NCBI GenBank assembly: GCA_036426205.1
Contig: CM071586.1
Coordinates: 11,265,768-11,329,767 of the forward strand
Origin: Ascaphus truei
Taxonomy: Eukaryota > Chordata > Amphibia > Anura > Ascaphidae
Direction: 5' to 3'
DNA: 64,000 nucleotides
Notes under the pieces: model-generated
What the model was told of the DNA's origin: nothing
The model's database searches: none
The model's input: the letters and a program-made list of their open reading frames with translations, nothing else
Program-made: the position numbers and the translations under genes
Shown here: positions 1 to 8,629 of the stretch, one piece after another
Layout of the letters: every line of letters starts with the position of its first letter
Position numbering within the stretch: position 1 is the first letter of the stretch

Positions 1-1151
1 GAGTTCAGGCACCCCCACCATTCTTGTGGTGTTTTGTGGGTGTGACTCGGTTCGGGTTCCCCGTAAGAGATTTCTTCCTTTTTATTGGACTGGAAGGGCC
101 ACTCTTCCGTGGGGTAGGGTTCATTACAAGAACGCTGCATCTTGTCCTCCAATTTTTAGGCTATCAGGTGTAATTTTCTTCCTGACCTCAGGAGGCGCTA
201 TTGCAGCTGTTGCCACTGTATTTGCTAGATCCCCCAATTGTGGTAGTCCTACAGGTGGGCATATTTTGCTTGTAGAGGTCGTAGCTCTCACAGGCATCTC
301 TGTAGACTTTTTCTTTCTTGGGTAAGTTTTACAATATCAGCAGTACTGTGCATGCATTTTCTCTCATCAGGTATACAAGATGTGCAGTTGCTAGGTAAAA
401 ACGTCTATTTGCTTTACGCAATTTACTTGCTAGGTGTAATCTCTCATTAGGTATGCTGAATGTGTAGAGTCTAGGTAAAAACTTCTGTTTGCTTTACACC
501 ATTTACTTGCTAGGTGCAATCTCTCTGCTTCAGCCAAATAATGTGATTTTCTGCTTGAGTTCAGTCTCAACTTCGGGTATTATGACATTCACTCTTCACA
601 CTTTGGGATACATTTTACACAGTTAAGCAATTCCTTTTTTTTCTAGTAGGCAATTTTACCCTCAGTACTTGTTTACTGAAAATTCCCCTGCTTCAGCACA
701 GTCTTGCATCAATTTTCACATTTTTCTGCATATACTCCATTCACAACTGGTAGTCCTATGTGGTGTGGCAGCCTTTACTTGCAGAATCAGTACCGCTCAA
801 GGGTCACATCTGTATTCACTGCTTCAGCTAAACATTTGAAAATATCAAACGCCTATCCCTTTAAGGGCAAACTCACTTCTTGAACCCTGACTATGGCTGG
901 AAGGCAAACCCCCTATTTCAATGACCATATTACACTTTATTGTGATAGGCAAATAAGGTTTTACCTGCTTCAGCAGTCTCTCTCTCTCTCCTCTTTGGAT
1001 TGGGGAAAAGAGTCCATCTGTGGTTTTGTAAGTTTCAGTGCAGTAGTGTGTATCACTTTAAATCTGATCTCTGCTGCATGAGATTTTTTTTAAGTTGCTC
1101 AGACTGTTTGTAGGCAAAAACCATAAAAAAATTCACAGAAAAAATCTCTCG
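1..1151. other. No gene seen; probable internal region of a minus-strand LTR element
   Basis: No credible reading frame was found on either strand. Two imperfect direct repeats of about 80 bp lie at roughly 361-443 and 444-523, sharing the phrases CTAGGTAAAAAC and TTTACTTGCTAGGTG. The stretch lies just inside a primer-binding-site-like sequence at 1152-1168 (minus strand), so it may be the leader or decayed 5' internal part of a minus-strand LTR retrotransposon. That assignment is inference from position only. Confidence 0.4.
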
Positions 1152-1695
1152 TCCCACTTCTGACACCATATGTAGGTGGACGCTCACAGAGGTATGCAAG
1201 GGAGACTGATTATAGTGAAATTAAATAAGCCTTTTATTGCGCCTTTTCCTTAACATCAGGAAACCATCCAAGCAAGGGGTAAACAAAGCTTCTATTCACT
1301 TGGAAGTATTTTTAGTGAAATACTATGCAGTTCACAACTCCCTTAGATAATCATGTCTCCCAGACCCAAACATATAGCATGATATGAACAGATATAAAAA
1401 GTCTTGTATATGAAAGTCTTATCTGTTTGTAGTGGTTTGGAGGGGAAATCTTCTCTGTCCCGGGTTCAGCTCCCTTTTCCTCATGGTGTGTCAGCATTCA
1501 GGTTTAGAAGTTTCCCCTGTGTCTTGAAAGCAGCTCTGCTGTTTCTTCTGGCAGGGCTCAAGACTGTTTGTCTCCAAGTTCAGCTCAGGTGTGAGCTAAG
1601 GAGTCTCACTTCCTGTCTCAAAAGACAGGCTTTTCTAAGCCGTCTAATAAGGCAGGTGGTGTTTGTTAATTGACTACCAGCAGTTAACCACCACA
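1152..1695 (-). mobile_element. LTR with adjacent tRNA-Leu-type primer-binding site (minus strand)
   Basis: Read on the minus strand, an LTR-like block ends in CCTACA at 1171, is followed by a 2-base spacer and then TGGTGTCAGAAGTGGGA (1168-1152). This closely matches the complement of a tRNA-Leu 3' end plus CCA, the primer-binding site used by many Ty3/Gypsy elements. An AATAAA polyadenylation signal lies inside the block (about 1238-1233), as expected for the R region. The 5' boundary of the LTR is probably the TGTGGTGG at 1695, but a TGTACC at about 1714 is also possible. No second LTR is visible because the element runs off the left edge. Confidence 0.6.
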
Positions 1696-1734
1696 CTGCT
1701 GGCTTAGAGGTACATTACCTGAACAGTGCTAACT

Positions 1735-2136
1735 CCCCTGTTACAGACAGATAACAATCCCCTCACGTACATCAATACCTCGGCCAAATTGGATGCAGCA
1801 GGACACCGATGGCTGGCAGCTCTGAACAATTACCGCTTCTCCCTGAAGTATAAGCCGGGACCCTTGAATGTCGGGGCTGACGCCCTCTCTCGACGGCCAG
1901 GACTAAGTGCTACTCAAGATGATGAGGAATGGGAAGAACTCCCAGGACCCAGGGTGCGAGCTATGTGTAGCACTGCCGCCATCGTCAATGACCAAGTGGC
2001 CTCAGAATTAATGGTTGCAGATTCATTGGGATGCCAGTCGCAGGCTGTCCCAGCCGCCTACTGCGATCCAAAAGGGATGAACGTAACGCATGACAAAGTG
2101 CTACGGTGGAAAGATTTGGTAGACTACCAAATATGA
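1735..2136 (+). pseudogene. Ty3/Gypsy pol fragment: RNase H C-terminal part
   Basis: The translation has the hallmark end of the Gypsy-type RNase H domain: TDNNPLTY, then KLDAAGHRW and the tether motif ADALSRRP, followed by an acidic linker. RNase H removes the RNA strand of the RNA-DNA hybrid during reverse transcription. The protease and reverse transcriptase that should precede it are absent. The sequence begins abruptly next to the LTR on its left, which is in the opposite orientation and so belongs to another insertion. The frame closes at 2136, and the integrase part resumes downstream in another frame, so this is a decayed copy. Confidence 0.8.
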
Positions 2137-2213
2137 GATCCTGTCTTTAGTATCATTAGGCAAGCCGTTGAAAAGTAGATCCAGCCCTTCTGAAGCGTGC
2201 TCCCAATGACTTA

Positions 2214-2472
2214 GTGGCCTTGCTCATGCGGGAAGTGGACAAATTCGAAATAGACAACTGCTTACTCTATCGGGTGGTGCAATACCACAACCACCTGGAT
2301 AGGCGACAACTAGTCCTCCCTAAGAACTTGCAATACATGGTGTTGAAGTCCCTACATGATGAGCATATACATCTCGGTGTAGAAAAGACCGTTGGGTTGG
2401 TCAGAGACTGCTTTTTCTGGCCCAATATGCGAGAGGCCGTAGAACGCCACTGTCGTCGTTGTACTAGGTGTA
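2214..2472 (+). pseudogene. Ty3/Gypsy pol fragment: integrase HHCC zinc-binding domain, truncated
   Basis: The sequence encodes an integrase N-terminal zinc-binding domain: the HDEHIHLGVEKT region supplies the histidines and CRRCTRC the cysteines, with the typical FFWPNMR between them. It continues the RNase H fragment after a broken linker of about 80 bases, in a different frame. The catalytic DDE core is missing because a TA-flanked transposon terminus begins at 2473 and the reading frame runs into unrelated sequence. It is a dead remnant. Confidence 0.8.
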
Positions 2473-2640
2473 CAGTGGCGACACCCTTTATTCTAACTCG
2501 ACTAGCTCCGCGAATTTCAGATTATCCCGGTTATGTGCAGTTTTGTGTCGTTTTCGCCCGGAGTGAATTGCGTTATTTTCGCGCCCGTGATTTAAGCATT
2601 TTATTCTCGCTGTCTGCAATACTGCAATGCCGTGTAAAAA
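2473..2640 (+). mobile_element. Left terminus of a TA-flanked mariner-type element
   Basis: It starts CAGTGGCGACACCC after a TA dinucleotide inside the Gypsy integrase sequence. The first 165 bases resemble the left half of the miniature element at 59624-60020, including TTATTC near the end and a TTTAAGCATTTTATTC phrase further in. The matching right half is not seen nearby; a right half occurs alone at 44780-45015. Beyond about 2640 comes unrelated sequence and then a tandem satellite. TA target site and CAGTG ends fit the Tc1/mariner superfamily. Confidence 0.6.
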
Positions 2641-2682
2641 CTCATGGGGGCGTTTGCAAGCTGTTGTCTAATACCTTCTGCT

Positions 2683-3300
2683 CATTCTGACTTAGCTGCG
2701 CTGGTTTGAAACGGCTTTCTCCGCCATTACAGTCAATGATAGGACCCTCCTCGCCGGTGTGACCCTTTCTCGTCGCCATTACTGGTCGGACCCTGTTGGG
2801 GTCAAGTGAGGGGGTTCCTAACATCTATAGGCAAAATGAATTTTATTTCTAGGTGCCCTAGAACAGAAGTTCCCACGCCAATTGGCCGTGAACTTAACCA
2901 AGGCCCTAGTTCCCATGCCAATTGCGCGATTACCCTGACTCCGTTCTGTTGCCACGAGAGGGTCGCTATTTGCCATGCAATCCTGCCTGAACTAGGACTA
3001 CATGGTGACTGAATCTGAGCCCTCTAGGTTGAACAGAACCAGAGTTATGGGTTCCAGGTTTCTGCTCATTCTGACTTAGCTGTTTCAAAGCAGCGCGGCT
3101 TTCTCCACCATTACAGTCAATGATAGGACCCTCCTCGCCGGCGTGACCCTTTCTCGCCGCCATTACTGGTCGGACCCTGTTGGGGTCAAGTGAGGGGGTT
3201 CCTAACATCTATAGGCAAAATGAATTTTATTTCTAGGTGCCCTAGAACAGAAGTTCCCAAGCCAATTGCCCTAGTTCCCACGCCAATTGCGCGATCATTG
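2683..3300. repeat. Tandem satellite, unit about 380 bp, two copies
   Basis: Two head-to-tail copies start at about 2683 and 3062, each opening with CTGCTCATTCTGACTTAGCT and containing CTCCTCGCCGG, TGTTGGGGTCAAGTGAGG and AACATCTATAGGCAAAATGA. A third copy lies in the opposite orientation at about 43025-43260. The order of sub-blocks in that copy is what a tandem array would give. Short open frames within it are not preserved between copies, so it is not called coding. Confidence 0.75.
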
Positions 3301-5065
3301 CTCTTTTTTGACAATGTTGCCGATCTTGCGGCTTTGCGGTCTGGCAGTAAAAAAACAGTGCAGTTACACTGTCAAAGGAGCAAATGGAAACAATGTAAGA
3401 CAAATCAACATGTTCTTTTATTGGTGGAGTCAGTACAAAAACATTTATTTACAAATACTGTACAATGTTGAAACATTTTAAGTGCACAGCAATTCAAAAC
3501 ATTGACAGGTGTATGGTTTACTGCTACAGTACATGTGTGAAAACATTTGTCAGTCAGTATGGTTTACAGTCACATGTTTTAAATACAATACAGTACATTC
3601 TTTAATATCTTTAAAATATAAATATATAAATATAATTTAAAATAATCCGTTCTGTGGGTCTGAGCGGGTTGAAATTGCACCAGTACAGTCCTAGAGGGCA
3701 GGAAACAGGGCAGGTTTTCAGGGCAACCTTGAAAACCGTGCCTGTTTACGGCCCTCAGGGACTGGAGTCGTGCATGTCCTGTGTAAAAAAACACACAACA
3801 ACGCTTTGCTCATTTTCTGCAGTTACTGTAGTCATTGTGTTTTTAATCCGTCCCTAGCCAAGCGTCAATCGGCTGACTGCGCCTGCGTGTACTCTAATCA
3901 TTTTAAAGATGGGAGCTTGCTGCTTTCAGCGCATGAGTCACCCTACCCTACCAACCCCCTCTCTCCACAGAGTCGTTAATCTTGTTAATATTGCCATTGT
4001 GTTCTTAATCCATCCATAGCCGAGCTACAAAGCCTCAGTGCGACTGCGTGTAATCACACCACCCCCCCCCCAACCGTTAGAGGCTTTGTTTACGGTAACG
4101 CTTTGGAAAATCCCCTCTCGAATTTGAAATGTAAATCTGATGTGCACAGCATTGTGAGAATTGAGAGTAAAAAAAACATTAACTGATTCATGTTGTTTTG
4201 TCATTCATTCTTATACTGTCGGGGGGGGGGGGGGTGGTTGTTGTCAATGATTATGATTAGCAGGAAAGTGAATAAATATTTATTTTATTTTGTCAGGACC
4301 CAAAAAATACAAATATAAAAATAATCATGAATTATACATAATGCAGTCTTTATTAAGTTATTTTGGCAGATGGAAATTGGATAACCATTTAGAAAACATT
4401 TGTAAAACATGGGGAAACATGAATAATGCACATTTATAAGAATATTATTTAATAATATATACTGTAATGTACTGTATAATATATATACTGTATACTGTAT
4501 ATACTGTATAGTAATATTATTTTTTCCGTCTTTATCTTTTCCTCATTCTGTCTACAGTTCAGTAGTTTATTGAGAGAGGAGAGGTTTTGTGTACATCATT
4601 ACTGCTGTTTATATACTGTACATTTTACTGTACAAACAGATTAGACTGGACACAAAAACCCACCTCTCCCCAGGCCAGGCCACCCTTTTTTCCTGAAACG
4701 ACAAGAAAACAAAAAATTAGTGCAGTTACTGTACTGTATGTGCGTACTGTATTATGGCATTGTTGATGTGTAGAATTACTGTAGGTGGCTGGTGCTGCTT
4801 TTGCTGGAAAGAAAAAAAAATGAGCAGTTAGTAGGCAGTTACTGTAGTACTGTCAAACTACTGTAGTCTACTGTATACTGGAACTACTGTATACTCTGAC
4901 TACTGTTAAATACTATGTACTGTAACCTGATGGCTGGTGCTGCTCTCTCTGTAAAGAAAAAACTAACTACTGTATACTCTGACTATCTGGAAAGAAAAAA
5001 TCTGTGCCATACTTACCTGTATCATACTGTACTTACAATACTACAGCACAGTACTACTTTCCTGA
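3301..5065. other. AT-rich stretch rich in TACTGTA motifs; no confident gene
   Basis: No sizeable frame is present. The motif TACTGTA or CAGTACTGTA recurs dozens of times. On the minus strand several short blocks look like tiny exons between pyrimidine-AG and GT: one near 4956-4935 and one near 4812-4790 share GCAGCACCAGCCA, and one near 4696-4670 encodes a short basic segment. These lie downstream of the transposase exons, whose last codon sits against a GTAAGC that could be a donor. Whether they belong to the same transcript is unknown. Confidence 0.35.
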
Positions 5066-5068
5066 TGC

Positions 5069-6025
5069 TTACCCATTACGCGCGATGACAATGGGCAACA
5101 CAGTGGCAATATGGTCTATATATTTATTGCAGCGTTCCACGATGAGTACATCGTTCCAAAAACTCATTATGCCTTTCAACAACTCGTCCTTTTTGGCGGG
5201 TTTCGCCACTTTCCGGATATGGTCCTTCAGCTGATGCCAGACCATTTCGATCAGATTGAAGTCTGGCGATCTGTCATTGGAAAAAAAGGACAATTGGTTT
5301 AAGAGCTAAAAACAGTGGGGAACAAAAATGGAACACGGTCTACTGCACTTACTCCGCTGGCGTCTTCACGCAGTTGATGCCGCACTCAAGGATATGCGCC
5401 GTTGACGCGGTGTGCTTCGGATCGTTGTCCTGGTAGAAGCGGTGACCATTGGGGAACTCGCATGTGATGTATTGCACATCTCGGGCACAATGTTGTCTTG
5501 GAAGAAAGCTTTATTCATGATTCCTATAGCAAGAAAAGAAAAGTGCTCAAAAAACTGCACAATAGTACAGTACAGTGCATACAGTAAGGCTACACTAGTA
5601 AAGTACAGTGCATTAGGCGACATTATATTTGATAAATTTTACCTTCAAAGATGACAATGCAACCCAGTCCACGCCTAAAGATGGCACCCCACACATGCAG
5701 CTTCACGGGGTGTTTTGGCCGCGGCTTCAAAGATATGCGGCCTTTTTTGTGGAATGCAAAGCTTGCAAATCTCTCCAGTGACACAGTAGACTCATCAGTG
5801 AAGATGCAATCCTGGAAAGTCTCCCCACTGTCGATCCATGCCTGGGCCTGGACCACTCTTTTGATTTTGTTTGCGTCCCGTATCATGGGGTACGATCTGT
5901 AATGTCAAGGAATAAAAAAATTTAGTGGCACAGTACAGTACAGTTTGCTAAACAACAATTTTACCTCCTGTACTGTCTAGTACTAACCTCACACGTCCAT
6001 ATTTCCATCCAATGCTGCGTCTCAT
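5069..6025 (-). pseudogene. Tc1-like DDE transposase gene with three short introns and one frameshift
   Basis: Four minus-strand blocks encode consecutive parts of a Tc1/mariner transposase, the enzyme that cuts and pastes the element. Exon a (at most 6025 to 5988) gives RRSIGWKYGRVR. Exon b (5896-5643) has ANKIKR, the catalytic FTDEST and KPRPKHPVKLHVWG. Exon c (5523-5353) has the second catalytic aspartate in QDNDPKHT. Exon d (5270-5069) has PAESPDFNLIE, carrying the catalytic glutamate, and KCNKYI-like CNKYIDH. The introns 5987-5897, 5642-5524 and 5352-5271 (91, 119 and 82 bp) all have GT-AG ends. Their phases rejoin the family frame exactly, except for a one-base deletion near 5476 in exon c. 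The N-terminal DNA-binding region is not seen; upstream is a CT repeat. A GTAAGC at the apparent stop (5072) might be a further donor. This is an old copy, probably inactive. Confidence 0.8.
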
Positions 6026-6036
6026 CTCACCCCTTT

Positions 6037-6179
6037 GCCCTCCCTCTCTCTCTCTCTCCCCATTGCCCTCCCTCTCTCTCTCCCCATTGCCCTCTCTCTC
6101 TCTCTCCCCATTGCCCTCTCTCTCTCTCCCCATTTCCCTCTCTCTCTCCCCATTGCCCTCTCTCTCTTTCTCCCCATTG

Positions 6180-6222
<43 letters not shown>

Positions 6223-6285
6223 GCCCTCTCTCTCTCTCCCCATTGCCCTCTCTCTCTCCCCATTGCCCTGTCTCCCCCCCACCCT
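6037..6285. repeat. CT-rich simple repeat
   Basis: The sequence is an interrupted CTCTCT / CCCCATTGCC array with a unit of about 20-24 bases. It is open in several frames on both strands, giving serine/leucine/proline or glycine/arginine/glutamate proteins that are artefacts of the repeat. Confidence 0.9.
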
Positions 6286-6429
6286 TCCCCCTTCCCATTC
6301 CCTGTGTGTTTCTCCCCTGGTGACAGCAATCTGGGCCCGCACATGAATGCAGCCTCTGTGTTAACAGCTCCGCCCCCCCCCTTCACACCTCCATCCCCGT
6401 CCCCACCTTCATATGTCCAATTTCCCCCC

Positions 6430-7310
6430 CTTCAGAGCTCAGTGGGAAGGTGAGTGTGTGAGTGACTGGGTGGGTGAGTGACTGGGTAGGTGGGTAAGTG
6501 AAGTGACTGGGTGGGTGGGTTAGTGAAGTGACTGGGTGGGTGGGTTAGTGAAGTGACTGGGTGGGTTAGTGACTGGGTAGGTGGGCTAGTGACTTTATTT
6601 TAGTGACTAGTGGGTGGGTGAGTGACTTTGGTGGGTGGGTAGGTTAGTGACTGGGTGGGTTGGTCGGTGGGTGAGTGACTGTGTGAGTGATTGGGTGGGT
6701 GAGTGACTGGGTGGGTTATCTCTCCCCCCTGCATCTCTCCCCCCCCTGCATCTCTCCCCCCCCCCCCTGCATCTCTCCAACCCTGTCCCCCATACCTGAA
6801 GCAGAGGCTGCAGATAGGATCCAGGGAAGGGAGAGGGCGGTGAGGCGAGCGGCATCGCCCCTGGCAGGCAGCCGCAGCTGAACGGAGGGGGGAGGACGGC
6901 GGTGCGGGAGCTGTGAGGCACGGCGGCGGCTGTGGCAGGCGCAGCTGAAGGGAGGGGGGAGGGTGGGGGCGGTGAGGCGAGCGGCGGCACCCCTGGCAGT
7001 CAGCCGCAGCAGGATGAGGCGAGCGGCGGCGGCCGTGGCAGGCGCATCTGAAGGGAGGACGGCAGCGCGGGCGCAAGTGTAGTGGGGTGGTGGGGTGAGC
7101 GGGGGGAAGGGGGAGACAGTGAGGGAGGCTGTGGAGTAGCAGTGAGTATGGGGTCCTGGCAGGAGTAGGAGTAACTGCAGTCTGGCAGTCACAAAATGGA
7201 CTGTGAGGCCAAGAGGGGCGGGTGGTGTGACTGTCACGCCCGGCGTGGCCGTGACGTCAGCCCACCCCGCAGGCCAATGAGGTGAGGGTGCAAACACACA
7301 TCCAAACATT
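6430..7310. repeat. GTGA/GGGT minisatellite with GC-rich flank; fragment of a hAT-related repeat
   Basis: From 6440 to 6720 short units such as GTGAGTGACTGGGTGGGT repeat. From 6720 to 7310 the sequence is GC-rich and ends with a GTGACGTCA box and CCACCCCGCAGGCCAATGA. The same arrangement, minisatellite then GC-rich block with CACCCCGCAGACCAATCA, occurs at 53330-56640, and the minisatellite also fills the hAT element at 49113-50409. Neither terminal repeat is visible here. Confidence 0.6.
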
Positions 7311-7319
7311 TTTTAAATC

Positions 7320-7735
7320 TTATATATATATTCCAATATCTTTCCCTTTTTCTAGGAGTACTTTTAGCTCTTCTGCAAATTCTTTTGAAGGATCTTTACT
7401 TAATAGTAAATAGGTATCGCTGTCACCTAATAATCTCATTGATTCTTTTAAATAGTCTTCCCTATTCATAATTACAACCCCCCCCCCCTCGATTGTCCGA
7501 CCTGTTTAATCACTAGATTCGTATTCTCAGTGGTTTCTCTTAAGAGCCTCCCTTTCCATTTTTGTCAGGTTATTTTGAGTAATGGATTTACTATTTGATA
7601 ACTCTTCTAAATCCTTAATTAATAGTTGGTAAAAAAAAAAGTCTAAATGATTGCCCTTCATATGTACAGGATAAAAGGTCGATTTTTGTCTCAAATTAGA
7701 ATGTTTAAAAATATCTTCCTCTTTATATAGATGCG
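7320..7735 (-). pseudogene. Penelope-like element, N-terminal reverse-transcriptase fragment (minus)
   Basis: Read on the minus strand with frame breaks, this gives a PLE signature: an EEDIFKHSNLR-like block, HMKGNHLDFFYQLLIKDLEE, then GGGVVIMNREDYLKES followed by DPSKEF. GGGVVIMN is the conserved N-terminal motif of Penelope reverse transcriptases. The poly-C tract (about 7481-7491) lies in the glycine codons. The fragment is in the opposite orientation to the PLE C-terminal fragment immediately to its right, and the two share about 90 bp in inverted orientation. Confidence 0.6.
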
Positions 7736-7986
7736 AACAAATTTTTAAGAAAACGTATTATTTAAAGATTTTTTCTTAGTAAAAATACAGAATCTAGGAT
7801 GAGTAATATAAATATAGCTACAGAAAAAGAGGAAGATATTTTTAAACATTCTAATTTGAGATAAGAATCGACCTTTTATTCTGTACATATGAAGGGCAAT
7901 CATTTAGAATTGTATGGCTGTTTGATCTGCAAAGCCTTTGGGCATAAACAGGAGGAAAAAAGACTTTTAAATCTAATAATAAAAAT

Positions 7987-8164
7987 GTCTTCCAGGAGGA
8001 ACACCAGCAAAAATGAGGTTAAAAATAATCTTTAATCCATGGTACCAACGTGGGGAACACACAGGTAAAAACTCTGACGCGTTTCGGGCAAGAGCCCTTT
8101 GTCAAAGTTTCAGGACTTTATTGAGATATATGTTTCCTCTGCTTGCTGAGCACCGACGTTTGCC
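7987..8164 (-). mobile_element. Short retro-insert (178 bp) with 12-bp target duplication and hairpin motif
   Basis: The insert is bounded by perfect 12-base direct repeats, AATAATAAAAAT at 7975-7986 and 8165-8176, inside PLE coding sequence. On the minus strand it carries the TTGACAAA-hairpin-GAAACGCGTC motif (8111-8068). Its minus-strand 3' end, GCTGGTGTTCCTCC, resembles that of the longer insert at 51826-52355. Size and target-duplication length match the 181-bp insert at 44335-44515. It looks like a SINE-sized, non-autonomous derivative of a PLE. Confidence 0.75.
8068..8111 (-). ncRNA. Hammerhead-like structured motif, copy 1
   Basis: On the minus strand an outer arm AAACTTT is followed by TTGACAAA-type core, a perfect GGGC/GCCC hairpin with a TCTT loop, GAA, the palindrome ACGCGT, C, and an outer 3' arm AGAGTTT that pairs with the 5' arm. 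See the findings for the comparison between copies. Confidence 0.5.
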
Positions 8165-8629
8165 AATAATAAAAATTAGGTATTTAAAATGAATAAATGC
8201 ATGAATTGTAAATCAGAATATGTTATTTATTTATTAGAATGCCCCTGCGGCTTGCAATATGTAGGCAAAACCAAAAGAGCGATCAACATAAGAATAGAGC
8301 ATTTAAGTAATATAAGACGTGCCCTACATCATCAATCTAATCCTAGAAATTTAAAATGTGTAGGAATCGAACATGTGCTTCAACATTGGAGAGGTCGCAA
8401 TAGAGATAAAGATCTAGCTCAACGAGAAATGTTCTGGTTCTATAAATGAAATACTATGATACCAAATGGTCTAATTATAGACTTTGAAATTGGACCCTTT
8501 GTAAACTAACTTAATTAATTATTCTATTTCATCCCAGTGTGAAGCATTGCTTTTATCCCGGTGTGCGGGTTTTCTTTTTCCTCTCATTTGAAGTTTTATT
8601 ATCCATTATGTATTTATTTATAGTATTTT

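Larger units (their letters stand above)
7826..8449 (+). pseudogene. Penelope-like element, linker and GIY-YIG endonuclease fragment (plus)
   Basis: The plus strand encodes the end of a PLE protein: CLICKAFGH in the cysteine-rich linker, then from 8189 MNKCMNCKSEYVIYLLECPCG and LQYVGKTKR. That is the GIY-YIG nuclease core, written here as VIYLL and YVG, with the downstream arginine and an EMFWFYK end. This nuclease nicks target DNA for insertion. The coding sequence is interrupted by a 178-bp insert at 7987-8164 and contains in-frame stops upstream of it. The polymerase core is missing. Confidence 0.75.

Noticed and set aside
6000..6386. Arg/Glu/Gly- and Ser/Leu/Pro-rich frames of over 100 codons
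   Set aside because: CT/GA simple repeat; open in four frames.
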